The notes under the pieces were generated by a model, which saw only the letters and a program-made list of their open reading frames with translations, ran no database searches and was not told where the DNA came from. Shown here piece by piece: positions 42,088 to 50,824 of a stretch of 64,000 nucleotides of DNA; within the stretch, counting starts at the first letter, position 1; the number at the start of each line of letters is the position of its first letter. The position numbers and the translations under genes were made by a program. The stretch is taken from contig NZ_BJUZ01000003.1 in the NCBI RefSeq assembly GCF_007988885.1, positions 1-64,000 on the forward strand, written 5' to 3'. This DNA comes from Gluconobacter wancherniae NBRC 103581 (lineage in GTDB: Bacteria; Pseudomonadota; Alphaproteobacteria; Acetobacterales; Acetobacteraceae).

Positions 42088-43548
42088 TTAGGCCGTGCGG
42101 ATTGATCTGAGCGCTGGATATATTTCCCGATATCTCAGATATGCCTGACGATATGCACCATTGAGCGTACTATCCGGCTCAATCGATGCAACGCGCTCTG
42201 GTGGCGTGCAAACATCCTGAACGGATTCATTCGTAACAGCGATACGCGCCAGACGCGCAGCACCAAACGCCCCCCCCTGTTCACCATGCGCTAGTCGATG
42301 AAGTTTTACGTCCAAAATCGATGCTATGATGGATGTCCACAATGCACTTTGTGATCCACCACCGATCACATCTGCCTCCTGAAACGACAGCCCCGATGCT
42401 GCCAATCCCTCGACTGCATCCCGGAATGAAAACGCGACACCTTCCAACACGGCCTGCGTCATCTGTGCACGGGTGGTGCTCTGTGAAAGCCCAATAAAGC
42501 CCCCCCTGATCGTACCATCATTATGTGGCGTGCGTTCACCCGAGAGATAAGGTGCAAACATAACCGGCGATGGCGCCTGAGGTGCTTCAGGCAACTCGGC
42601 AAGAAGCTGCGCCTCGCTCTTTCCTGCAATACCCGACCACCATGCCAAAGACGCAGCCGCAGACAGCGTGACACCCATCTGATGCCAAGTAGCCGGAACA
42701 GCATGGCAAAAGGAATGGATCGCCGCATTTCCACCAGGATAATAGGAATCGGTTGTCATCCAGACCACCCCGGACGTACCAAGCGAAATAAATGCATCGT
42801 TGGCCCGAACGGCACCAAGTCCTACTGCTCCCGCCGCGTTATCTCCAGCACTTCCGGCAAATACGGGACGTTCAGCCATTCCCCATCGCTGCGCGAGATC
42901 TGCGTTAAGACGCCCTGCGACGGCTGTGCCTTCACACAATTCAGGCATATGCTGAAGGCGCAGCCCACAGCATTCGAGCGCTGCGTCGGACCACATGCGT
43001 TTTCCGGTATCAAGCCACAACGTCCCCGAAGCGTCGGACATGTCTTCGATCATGTCGCCTGTCATGCGAAAGCGAAGCCATGCTTTCGGCAAAAGTACAT
43101 GACGCACCTGACTGAAAATATCAGCCTCATGCCGCGCCACCCACAGGACCTTTGGGGCCGTGAAACCAGGCATTGCAATGTTGCCTGTGATCTGTCGACT
43201 CTGTGGAAAGCGACGTTCAAAGACCGTACATTCTGTCTCCGCCCTGGTGTCATTCCAGAGCATGCACGGCCGCAGGACCTCGTTGTTACGCCCCATCAGC
43301 ACCGCACCATGCTGCTGGCCGGACAGACCAATGCCCCTGACTGCACCAACTTCCCGCGGATGGCTGGCATGTAGCGCATCAATGGCGCTGCACGTTGCTG
43401 TCCACCAGTCTTCAGGGTTCTGCTCACTCCACCCCTCATGAGGGCGGCTCACAACCAGCTTCTCCGTGTGAGACGCAACAACCTTCTGCGCCTCGTCAAC
43501 CAGCAAAACCTTTATGCCGGATGTTCCTACATCAATCCCGATGAACAT
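42088..43548 (-). CDS. xylB: Xylulokinase
   Basis: 486 residues, FGGY carbohydrate kinase. N-terminal FIGIDVGTSGIKVLLVD, GLSGQQHGAVLM, LWNDTRAE, FTAPKVLWV, AGSAGDNAAGAVGLGAV and the C-terminal VIGGGSQSALWTSIIASILDVKLHR. The GQQHG motif and length fit D-xylulokinase, which feeds the pentose phosphate pathway, important in Gluconobacter. It is a single gene here; no xylose isomerase or regulator lies adjacent. Confidence 0.92.
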   Translation of the reverse strand: MFIGIDVGTSGIKVLLVDEAQKVVASHTEKLVVSRPHEGWSEQNPEDWWTATCSAIDALHASHPREVGAVRGIGLSGQQHGAVLMGRNNEVLRPCMLWNDTRAETECTVFERRFPQSRQITGNIAMPGFTAPKVLWVARHEADIFSQVRHVLLPKAWLRFRMTGDMIEDMSDASGTLWLDTGKRMWSDAALECCGLRLQHMPELCEGTAVAGRLNADLAQRWGMAERPVFAGSAGDNAAGAVGLGAVRANDAFISLGTSGVVWMTTDSYYPGGNAAIHSFCHAVPATWHQMGVTLSAAASLAWWSGIAGKSEAQLLAELPEAPQAPSPVMFAPYLSGERTPHNDGTIRGGFIGLSQSTTRAQMTQAVLEGVAFSFRDAVEGLAASGLSFQEADVIGGGSQSALWTSIIASILDVKLHRLAHGEQGGAFGAARLARIAVTNESVQDVCTPPERVASIEPDSTLNGAYRQAYLRYREIYPALRSIRTA

Positions 43549-44041
43549 AATCGCTCCGATACCCTGCAGGTGCCATGAAGTGCAGATCGCGCAGTACGCG
43601 TCTCAGGCCAACGCACATTACGTTGATAAGAAGCATTCAGATGTAAAAAACACTGCAGTCTGATCAGGACATAAAAGGTCACAAAGGAAAATTGTTCAGG
43701 GATGTGTCCCCAGAGACAAAAGCAGACGGTATAAATAGAGAAGCAACTGATAAAGCGCCTTAATCATTTCCAGAAAAGCGCGCAAAACCTCCAACATTCC
43801 TGATCCCTGTTTCTTCCAGAACAGGCACCATACACACGTTTCACCCCTCACGCTCAGCCGATACAAATTGAAAATACGATGCGATGAAAGGCAATCGTCC
43901 GGCACACAGCTATTAAAATCTGCTCCGCTGTATCACGCTCGCGAAAGTAGCGCCTGTTGTGGTGTAGCCCGCAGCCGGATACAACAGGGAAATCCCTGCC
44001 GCATTTTTTCTGCGCTCTTATTTTGCCAAGAGGTTCCTGTG
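43549..44041. other. Intergenic region between xylB and the YggT gene
   Basis: About 490 bases. It holds the xylB promoter region, a possible 33-codon gene on the minus strand (listed separately) and, on the plus strand, the leader of the YggT gene. I see no larger gene. Confidence 0.5.
43696..43797 (-). CDS. Possible 33-residue hydrophobic small protein
   Basis: Open frame for 33 residues: MLEVLRAFLEMIKALYQLLL, then a Leu/Tyr-rich helix and LGTHP. It has a membrane-peptide character with a few charged residues on one face. GGGATCAGGA stands directly before the ATG, and a hairpin CCTGTT/AACAGG lies just upstream. It resembles small membrane or type I toxin-like peptides only in general character. 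No homologue is recognised; expression is unproven. Confidence 0.35.
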   Translation of the reverse strand: MLEVLRAFLEMIKALYQLLLYLYRLLLSLGTHP

Positions 44042-44347
44042 GTGTTTGCCCTGTACCAGATCATCATGATGCTGATTCAGGCCTTTGTCTGGGCTCTGCT
44101 GGCGTACTGCGTGATGTCGATGATGCTCGGTTTTGGCGTTCTGGATATTCGTAACAGGTTTTTCTATTCAGTCTTCAATACGCTTGCGCGGATTGTCGAA
44201 CCTGTCATGACACCAATCCGCAACATCATGCCCAACACTGGCGCCATGGATTTTACACCCATGATCGTGCTGCTGCTTATCCAGTTTCTGGTGCGGCCTG
44301 CCGTAACACGCATTTTCTTCATGCTGGCCTCACACAACAGCTTCTGA
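44042..44347 (+). CDS. YggT family membrane protein
   Basis: About 101 residues with two to three membrane segments. The YggT core is LLAYCVMSMMLGFGVLDIRNRFFYSVFNTLARIVEPVMTPIRNIMP, with FTPMIVLLLIQFLVRPAVTR after it. The family acts in membrane or osmotic homeostasis and cell division contexts. A GTG start at 44042 has AGAGG eight bases upstream; the longer upstream frame has no similarity. Converges on the small unknown gene with one base between them. Confidence 0.88.
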   Translation: MFALYQIIMMLIQAFVWALLAYCVMSMMLGFGVLDIRNRFFYSVFNTLARIVEPVMTPIRNIMPNTGAMDFTPMIVLLLIQFLVRPAVTRIFFMLASHNSF

Positions 44348-44348
44348 T

Positions 44349-44636
44349 TTATCGAACGGCGCGCCAAGCCTCTTCGAGCGCGTCAACCAGTTCAGCATGG
44401 GGCGCACTACAATACCCCGCGTGCCCAGGCGGCTGCATCGACACGCGCCACGGCTCACCCGGTATCCGCTCAATGCTGATATTCCAGTTTTCGGGCAGGC
44501 GCGCCAGAACCCGCGTCATGCGCAGTTCGGCGGTCAAGGGTTTGGCGTAGTTATGTCCCAATCCACTTCTCCTGAAAAACCCCTGATATTCCGCATAATC
44601 AGCCCAAAAATGCTCTTCTTTAGGCCGTACCCCCAA
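44349..44636 (-). CDS. Small unknown protein overlapping tldD
   Basis: 95 residues, soluble: FWADYAEYQGFFRRSGLGHNYAKPLTAELRMTRVLARLPENWNISIERIPGEPWRVSMQPPGH and a helical end ELVDALEEAWRAVR. Tryptophan- and arginine-rich, no signal or membrane segment, no recognised family. Its start lies 17 bases inside the 3' end of tldD, suggesting coupled translation, which supports it as a real gene. Confidence 0.65.
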   Translation of the reverse strand: MGVRPKEEHFWADYAEYQGFFRRSGLGHNYAKPLTAELRMTRVLARLPENWNISIERIPGEPWRVSMQPPGHAGYCSAPHAELVDALEEAWRAVR

Positions 44637-46083
44637 CCGTAAGACCGGCGAGCTTCAGCGTTGGCTGTCCAACGCCTACCGGCACACCCTGCCCGGCCTT
44701 ACCGCAGGTCCCAATACCGGGGTCGAGCTCCACATCAGAACCAATCATCGAAATTCGATTCATGGCATCTGCACCATTGCCGATAAGTGTCGCCCCACGC
44801 ACCGGGGTCGTCACTTTTCCATCTTCGATCAGATATGCTTCGGAAGCCGCAAAAACGAATTTCCCGGAGGTGATGTCCACCTGCCCACCCCCAAAATTCA
44901 CGGCGTAAAGACCACGTTTGGTGGAGCGGATCATCTCCTCTGTGGTCGCATCTCCACCCAGCATCAGCGTATTCGTCATTCGGGGAAGTGGCGCATGAGC
45001 GTAGGACTCGCGCCGTCCATTACCCGTAGGATTGACGCCCATCAGCCTCGCATTCAGGCGGTCCTGCAGATACCCGGTCAGGATACCGTCCTCGATCAGC
45101 GTTGTCCGGTCTGTAGGTGTTCCTTCGTCGTCAATGCTCAGAGAACCACGACGCTCTGCCAATGTGCCGTCATCTATCACTGTAACGCCCGGCGATGCCA
45201 CGCGCTTGCCAACCATTCCCGCAAAAGAGGATGTTCCCTTGCGGTTGAAATCACCCTCAAGACCATGACCAACTGCTTCATGGAGCAGAATACCGGGCCA
45301 GCCAGAGCCAAGCACAATATCCATTTCACCCGCAGGAGCCGGTGCCGCATCGAGATTGACAAGCGCCTGACGCAAGGCCTCATCAACAGCGCCCTGCCAT
45401 TTCTCGGTGGTCAGCAGGCGTCGCAATTCATAGCGCCCGCCCTGACCCGAGCTGCCACTTTCACGGCGCCCGTCCTTTTCCACGACAATAGAAACATTTA
45501 ACCGAACGAGCGGGCGCAAATCTGCAACGCGACCGCCTGCATCCGCCCGACGCATGATCTGCACGGCCTGCCACTCCGAGCTGATACTCGCGCTGACCTG
45601 CACTACACGGGGATCACGCCCGCGCGCATAGGCATCAATTTCGCCCAGAACGGCCGCACGCTTTACGAACTCCGTCCCTTCAAGGGGGCGCGAATCTCCG
45701 TAAAGGCGTTGATTGGTTTTCTGCGGGCCCGGTGCCATCGTAAAGCCGCGCCCCTGCCGCACAGCCCCAACTGTTGCAACGGCACGTCCGAGTGCGTCGC
45801 GGCTGATCTCATCTGAATGCGCGAAAGCGGTTTCCGTTCCGAGCACGGCCCGAAGACCAAACCCGGACGACGTATTGAAGCTGGCCGAACGAATTGTGCC
45901 GTCATCAAGACTGATGCCTTCACTCTCCCGGTACTCCAGGAAAAGCTCCCCATCGTCCACACCGTCCAGCCCGCGTGAGACAAGAGCTTCGGCATCCTCG
46001 CGGGTCAGGGCTGTGTCCGGACGCTCGAAAAACAGGGCATCAGTGGTGGCAAGCGCCCCCACGGCATCAGCGGCTACGGACAT
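44620..46083 (-). CDS. tldD: Metalloprotease TldD
   Basis: 487 residues, full length for the TldD/PmbA family. The metal-binding HEAVGHGLEGD (HExxxH) is clear, with GSGWPGILL before it, and GTSSFAGMVGKRVASPGVTVIDDGTL, GRRESYAHAPLPRMTNTLML and the closing IGNGADAMNRISMIGSDVELDPGIGTCGKAGQGVPVGVGQPTLKL. TldD works with TldE (PmbA) in processing modified peptides and CcdA-type antitoxins. TldE is not in the window. Confidence 0.95.
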   Translation of the reverse strand: MSVAADAVGALATTDALFFERPDTALTREDAEALVSRGLDGVDDGELFLEYRESEGISLDDGTIRSASFNTSSGFGLRAVLGTETAFAHSDEISRDALGRAVATVGAVRQGRGFTMAPGPQKTNQRLYGDSRPLEGTEFVKRAAVLGEIDAYARGRDPRVVQVSASISSEWQAVQIMRRADAGGRVADLRPLVRLNVSIVVEKDGRRESGSSGQGGRYELRRLLTTEKWQGAVDEALRQALVNLDAAPAPAGEMDIVLGSGWPGILLHEAVGHGLEGDFNRKGTSSFAGMVGKRVASPGVTVIDDGTLAERRGSLSIDDEGTPTDRTTLIEDGILTGYLQDRLNARLMGVNPTGNGRRESYAHAPLPRMTNTLMLGGDATTEEMIRSTKRGLYAVNFGGGQVDITSGKFVFAASEAYLIEDGKVTTPVRGATLIGNGADAMNRISMIGSDVELDPGIGTCGKAGQGVPVGVGQPTLKLAGLTVGGTA

Positions 46084-46161
46084 GGTTCATTCTCCGGGAC
46101 GGCAGGAAAGAGTGCCCCTAACCTAATGCGGCCAGGAATAATTACGAGAGGGCAGCGCGGT

Positions 46162-47325
46162 TTATGTCAGGGCGGCACGCATACGCTTCAAAGCTTCTTC
46201 CAGAACATGCGGCTGTTTGCAGAAGGCAAAGCGTATAAGATTTTGCGGCGCTTCAGGGCCGTTCGGATCATAGAACGCCGAGACAGGAATTGTCGCAACA
46301 CCTGCATGCTCCACGAGCCACCGTGCAAACTCGACATCATTGCGACCGGCCGCATGTCGCGAAATGTCGGCCACAATGAAGTAACTGCCATCTGCTGGAA
46401 GTGTACTGAACCCCAGATCATGCAGCCCATTCCTCAGCAGATCGCGACGCCCCTCAAGATCTGCCGATAGCTGCTGGAAATAAGTATCATCCATATTCAG
46501 CCCGTGCGCCACGGCGCGCTGAAGATTGGGCGCCGTAGCAAACACCATCACCTGATGTGCTTTGGCAATCACGGAGGCAAGAGCCGCAGGAGCCGTCACA
46601 TATCCAACCTTCCAGCCGGTCAGAGAGAAGCTCTTCCCTGCGCTGCCGATACGCATGCAGCGCTCGCGCATTCCAGGCAGCGTCATGAGCGGAACATGTT
46701 TCACGTGAAACGTCAGATGTTCGTAAACTTCATCACAGATGGCATAGACATCATGTTCCCGCACGAGATCCGCGATCAGATGCAGTTCCTGCTCGGAGAA
46801 AACCTTGCCAGCAGGGTTCATGGGAGAATTAAGAAGGATAGCCTTGGTTTTGGGCCCAAATGCAGCCCGCAGCTCATTTTCCGGCAAAGACCAGTGCGGC
46901 GGCTGCAATCGTACGCATTTCGCGGTAGCTCCAAGAAGCTTCAGCGCAGGCAGGTAAGTGTCATACAGCGGTTCGATCAAAACCACTTCATCGCCCGGCT
47001 CGATAACTGCCATCAGACACGCGGCAAGCGCCTCCGTGGCCCCAGACGTGACAACCACCTCTGTGGCAGGATCAATGTCCAATCCGTAAAAACGCATATT
47101 GGACGCCGCCACAGCCTGCCTTAGCTCCGGCAGACCAGTCAGAGGCGCATACTGGTTACGGTTGTCCTTCAAGGCTGCAGCCGCAACTTCGATCAGTTCC
47201 GCTGGCCCCTCCGTATCCGGAAAGCCCTGCCCGAGATTAACGGCATCATGCTTCACAGCCAACTGGGACATGATCGTGAAGATCGTTGTCGGCAGCTCAG
47301 AGAGGTAACGGTTCGGAGACTTCAT
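46162..47325 (-). CDS. Pyridoxal-phosphate aminotransferase, class I/II (methionine/kynurenine type)
   Basis: 387 residues, fold type I. LGQGFPDTEGP at the N-terminus, VTSGATEALAACLMAV, NSPMNPAGKVF, AICDEVYEHLTF, and the PLP lysine in RIGSAGKSFSLTGWKVGYV; ends NLIRFAFCKQPHVLEEALKRM. The pattern is that of YbdL methionine aminotransferase and kynurenine-oxoglutarate aminotransferases; the specificity is open. A parS-like palindrome lies inside the coding sequence at 46697. Confidence 0.88.
   Translation of the reverse strand: MKSPNRYLSELPTTIFTIMSQLAVKHDAVNLGQGFPDTEGPAELIEVAAAALKDNRNQYAPLTGLPELRQAVAASNMRFYGLDIDPATEVVVTSGATEALAACLMAVIEPGDEVVLIEPLYDTYLPALKLLGATAKCVRLQPPHWSLPENELRAAFGPKTKAILLNSPMNPAGKVFSEQELHLIADLVREHDVYAICDEVYEHLTFHVKHVPLMTLPGMRERCMRIGSAGKSFSLTGWKVGYVTAPAALASVIAKAHQVMVFATAPNLQRAVAHGLNMDDTYFQQLSADLEGRRDLLRNGLHDLGFSTLPADGSYFIVADISRHAAGRNDVEFARWLVEHAGVATIPVSAFYDPNGPEAPQNLIRFAFCKQPHVLEEALKRMRAALT
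46697..46712. other. parS-like ParB-binding site inside the aminotransferase gene
   Basis: TGTTTCACGTGAAACG, matching the parS consensus TGTTTCACGTGAAACA at 15 of 16 bases. Intragenic parS sites are usual in many chromosomes. Confidence 0.82.
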
Positions 47326-47410
47326 GATTGGCAGCGACTCAACAGGTCAGAGGGATTACCCTCACCATTGCAGGACGGGGCTCCAGTGAAAAGCCTGCAA
47401 TGCCGTCATT

Positions 47411-48052
47411 TTATGATCCCTGCATCTGCGTCCTGCGCTTCACGCCGCGCAATAGACTGCGCCCCAGGGACCGAAGCAATGCCACCGCCATTCCAACAAG
47501 CACAACGCCCACAACCCCCACGACAAACGCATGCATAAAAGGCAAAGGAACATACCCCGCTGGAACCAAGTTCGATGGCTCAACCCTGAACTCCATAGCG
47601 GCCCATCCCGCGCCCGCAGGGATATCAACGCCATGCGGATACATGATTTTCACGATCGGCAGGATCATCAGGCTGAAGCCCGCAACCAGCAGGATAAACA
47701 CCGCCATCCCACCGAAAAACGCAATCACGCTTGTACTGGCAAGCCGCAACAATACCCACAGCAACCCAAGGGGATTTGACTGCTGTACGCCCAGCGCAAG
47801 TTCATGACGAAGGGTAAATTGTGCGGCAAGCTGTTCGGGCGAACCCAGTCTTCGCAGAAGACGCTGCACCGCAGCCTCTCCTTCGCGTGCCTGTGCTCCC
47901 ACCTGAAGGCGGACTTCAGAGACGATCTGGTCACGTTCGCTCTCCGGCAACGCGAGCAAGCCTCCACGGAAATCATGAAGGTACTGTTCCACAGGAAGGG
48001 AAAGGAGGTCAGCGTCCAGGCAGAGGGGTTGAGGTACAGGTTTCAGAATCAT
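47411..48052 (-). CDS. Membrane protein with N-terminal HAAS/DUF1700-like helical domain
   Basis: 213 residues. Residues about 20-85 (VEQYLHDFRGGLLALPESERDQIVSEVRLQVGAQAREGEAAVQRLLRRLGSPEQLAAQF) match the HAAS/DUF1700 pattern that usually accompanies PadR-type regulators. Three membrane segments follow (VIAFFGGMAVFILLVAGFSLMILPIV, FMHAFVVGVVGVVLVGMAVALL). No regulator gene is adjacent. The function is unknown. Divergent from glnA. Confidence 0.72.
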   Translation of the reverse strand: MILKPVPQPLCLDADLLSLPVEQYLHDFRGGLLALPESERDQIVSEVRLQVGAQAREGEAAVQRLLRRLGSPEQLAAQFTLRHELALGVQQSNPLGLLWVLLRLASTSVIAFFGGMAVFILLVAGFSLMILPIVKIMYPHGVDIPAGAGWAAMEFRVEPSNLVPAGYVPLPFMHAFVVGVVGVVLVGMAVALLRSLGRSLLRGVKRRTQMQGS

Positions 48053-48241
48053 CAGCTTTCTCCGCTTTGAAAGGTCTGACAGTTTCCATGCAAGTTTGGG
48101 GCCATCTGCCGTTTATGGCCGTACGAAATCGAAACATTCCTGCGAAAATTCATGCATTGGCGAAATTTCCCATACTCGACAATGCGACAAATGTCCCCTA
48201 ATCGTTTTGCAGCCGTTCACACGATGCAAGGCGACAGATCG

Positions 48242-49783
48242 ATGGCAAAGAAAGCCCCTACCCCCTCCCCTGCCAAACCGAAGGCCGCACCTGCGCGCCG
48301 TACCCCGGCGAAGGCTGCTGCTCCAAAGGCAGCACAACCGACCATCTCCAAAAACGCCCCACCGGCACCTAGCAAGGAAGCCGTTGCGCGCGTCTTTGAG
48401 ATGATCCAGGAGCACGCGGCGGAATTCGTCGATCTGCGCTTCACGGACCCGAAGGGCAAGTGGCACCACACCACCCAGACCGTTTCCACAATCGAGGATG
48501 ACACCTTCACCGAAGGCTTCATGTTCGATGGTTCGTCGATCCAGGGCTGGAAAGCCATTAACGAATCAGACATGGTCCTGTTGCCCGATCCGGCAACAGC
48601 CGTCATGGACCCGTTCTCGGCGAAGCCTCAGCTCATCCTGTTCTGTGACATCGTCGATCCGAAGACGGGCAATTTCTACAACCGTGACCCTCGCTCGACC
48701 GCAAAGCTGGCTGAAGCGTATCTCAAGGATGCAGGCTTCGGCGATACGGCCTTCTTTGGCCCGGAAGCCGAGTTCTTCGTCTTCGACAACGTGCAGTTCG
48801 GCACAGGCCCGAATTTCGGCACATACCAGCTCGACAGCATCGAAGGCCCAGGCTCTTCCATGAAGTCATACCCCGAAGGCAACATGGGCCATCGCCCTGT
48901 CGTCAAGGGTGGCTACTTCCCTGTTGCGCCAGTTGACAGCGAGCATGACCTGCGCGCCGAAATGCTCTCCACGATGGGCGAAATGGGCCTGCCGATCGAG
49001 AAGCACCATCACGAAGTCGCACAGTCGCAGCACGAGCTGGGTACGAAGTTCGACACCCTCGTGAAGTCCGCTGACTTCATGCAGATCTACAAATACTGCG
49101 TGCACAACGTCGCCCATTCCTATGGCAAGACGGCAACGTTCATGCCAAAGCCGATCGCAGGCGATAATGGCTCGGGCATGCATGTTCACCAGTCGATCTG
49201 GAAAGACGGCAAGCCGACTTTCGCAGGCGACAAGTATGCCGACCTGTCTGAAGACGCACTGTTCTACATTGGCGGCATCATCAAGCACGCCAAGGCTCTG
49301 AACGCGTTTACGAACCCGTCCACGAACTCCTACAAGCGCCTGATTCCGGGGTTTGAAGCGCCTGTGCTGCTGGCATATTCCGCTGCCAACCGCTCGGCTT
49401 CGTGTCGTATCCCGCATGCGACCAACCCGAAGGCCAAGCGCGTTGAAGTTCGCTTCCCGGATCCGACAGCAAACCCGTATCTCGCGTTCGCTGCCATGCT
49501 GATGGCTGGCCTCGATGGCATCCGCAACAAGATCCATCCTGGTGAAGCCATGGACAAGGACCTGTACGAACTTCCGAAGGAAGAGCTCGCCCAGATCCCA
49601 ACTGTCTGCGGTTCGCTCCGTGAAGCTCTGGAAGCCCTCAAGGCCGATCACGCATTCCTTCTCGAAGGTGGCGTTTTCACTCAGGACCAGATCGAGAGCT
49701 ACATCGACATCAAGTGGGCCGAAGTCTACAAATTCGAGCACACGCCTCACCCGGCAGAGTTTGAAATGTACTACTCGGTCTGA
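48242..49783 (+). CDS. glnA: Type I glutamine synthetase with basic N-terminal extension
   Basis: 513 residues versus about 470 for the family. GS core: [71 protein letters not shown] (ATP-binding signature), [11 protein letters not shown] and the adenylylation tyrosine in DLYELPKEE, which marks control by a GlnE-type adenylyltransferase. The first 43 residues are a Lys/Ala/Pro-rich tail ([19 protein letters not shown]), absent in standard GlnA. The ATG at 48242 follows AAGG. No glnB gene lies upstream, unlike in most alphaproteobacteria. Confidence 0.95.
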   Translation: MAKKAPTPSPAKPKAAPARRTPAKAAAPKAAQPTISKNAPPAPSKEAVARVFEMIQEHAAEFVDLRFTDPKGKWHHTTQTVSTIEDDTFTEGFMFDGSSIQGWKAINESDMVLLPDPATAVMDPFSAKPQLILFCDIVDPKTGNFYNRDPRSTAKLAEAYLKDAGFGDTAFFGPEAEFFVFDNVQFGTGPNFGTYQLDSIEGPGSSMKSYPEGNMGHRPVVKGGYFPVAPVDSEHDLRAEMLSTMGEMGLPIEKHHHEVAQSQHELGTKFDTLVKSADFMQIYKYCVHNVAHSYGKTATFMPKPIAGDNGSGMHVHQSIWKDGKPTFAGDKYADLSEDALFYIGGIIKHAKALNAFTNPSTNSYKRLIPGFEAPVLLAYSAANRSASCRIPHATNPKAKRVEVRFPDPTANPYLAFAAMLMAGLDGIRNKIHPGEAMDKDLYELPKEELAQIPTVCGSLREALEALKADHAFLLEGGVFTQDQIESYIDIKWAEVYKFEHTPHPAEFEMYYSV

Positions 49784-49803
49784 TCCGAACACATTTCGAA
49801 CGG

Positions 49804-49834
49804 AAAAGCCCGGCCATTGTGCCGGGCTTTTTTT
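49804..49834 (+). terminator. Rho-independent terminator of glnA
   Basis: AAAAGCCCGGC, loop CATTGT, GCCGGGCTTTTTTT. Eight-base-pair GC-rich stem plus seven T, 21 bases after the stop. Confidence 0.93.
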
Positions 49835-49868
49835 GTAAATTCCTCGTCTTTTTCAGGCCATTTCCCAC

Positions 49869-50498
49869 GTGCTTCCGCCGTCTCTCCACAATTTTTCGTC
49901 TTCCATACTGCCCATGCTGGATATCGCTGGTACGGCGGTTTTCGCCATTTCCGGTGCGCTTGAGGCTGCAGGGAAACGACAGAACATCGTTACATTCATG
50001 TTCTTCGCGGCCATCACAGGCGTTGGCGGCGGCACCGTCCGGGATCTACTGATCAGTGCTCCGGTATTCTGGATGCACAATGCGACACCTATCGCCGTCT
50101 GTATGGCATGCGCGGTCGTAGTGTGGTTTACACCGGGGCGTCTATGGTCCGAGCGTGCGGTAGACTGGTTCGACGGGCTGGGAATTGCTGCATATGGTGT
50201 ATTTGGCGCGGCAAAAGCCATCGCCTACGGCATCCCGCTTCTGCCCGCAGCCCTGATGGGCGTTGTCAGCGCGTGTATGGGAGGCATTTTCCGCGACATG
50301 CTTGCGGGCGAACCCTCGATCGTTATCCGACCAGAAGTCTACGTGACGGCCGTGGCACTATCATCAGGAAGCTACGTATTTCTGAGCGCTATAGGGCTCA
50401 ACAACACCCTCGCCGCAGGAATTGCCATGGTCCTTGGCTTTTCCCTTCGGGCCGTCGCCATCGTACGCGGAACAGCCCTCCCCTCTTACCGGAAATAA
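49869..50498 (+). CDS. TRIC-type (UPF0126) cation channel family membrane protein
   Basis: 209 residues with seven membrane segments arranged as two three-helix repeats. Each repeat has the family GGG-type motif: FFAAITGVGGGTVRDLLI and LMGVVSACMGGIFRDMLAGEPSIVIRPEVYV. Bacterial TRIC homologues are trimeric potassium-permeable channels. GTG start at 49869 just after the glnA terminator; an ATG at 49914 (LDIAGTAVFAISGALEA) is the alternative start. Confidence 0.88.
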   Translation: MLPPSLHNFSSSILPMLDIAGTAVFAISGALEAAGKRQNIVTFMFFAAITGVGGGTVRDLLISAPVFWMHNATPIAVCMACAVVVWFTPGRLWSERAVDWFDGLGIAAYGVFGAAKAIAYGIPLLPAALMGVVSACMGGIFRDMLAGEPSIVIRPEVYVTAVALSSGSYVFLSAIGLNNTLAAGIAMVLGFSLRAVAIVRGTALPSYRK

Positions 50499-50519
50499 TT
50501 TCGCTCAGGACAAGAAGCT

Positions 50520-50732
50520 TTAGACAACAACGTCAAAGCCGAGATCCTCGACAACGTCCCGCAAGGCAGCAGGCTGAACCGCGTTGCCGTCATAATGGAT
50601 GTTCGCCTGACCCGGATCGAGGGTGACTTCAGCACTGCTCACGCCTGGCACTGCATTCAGGGCTTTTTCCAATTTGCTGGAACAGCCCGTGCAGGACATG
50701 CCATCCACTTTGAAGATTACGGTATCAACCAC
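50520..50732 (-). CDS. Heavy-metal-associated (CopZ-like) copper chaperone
   Basis: 70 residues, one HMA domain (ferredoxin-like fold). The metal site is VDGMSCTGCSSKLEKAL (CxxC), then VPGVSSAEVTLDPGQANIHYDG. It probably delivers Cu(I) to a P-type ATPase, which is not in this window. Converges on the TRIC gene. Confidence 0.9.
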   Translation of the reverse strand: MVDTVIFKVDGMSCTGCSSKLEKALNAVPGVSSAEVTLDPGQANIHYDGNAVQPAALRDVVEDLGFDVVV

Positions 50733-50824
50733 GATAATTCCCTCCGCATAAAGCCAGCCTCACCTGCCAGCTCAGGAAAGCAGGAAGCCACACTTCCTTT
50801 GCGAAGGGAACCTCGGTTTAATTC

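Noticed and set aside
48866-49792. 308-codon minus-strand frame opposite glnA
   Set aside because: Mirrors the codon bias of glnA; no independent evidence.
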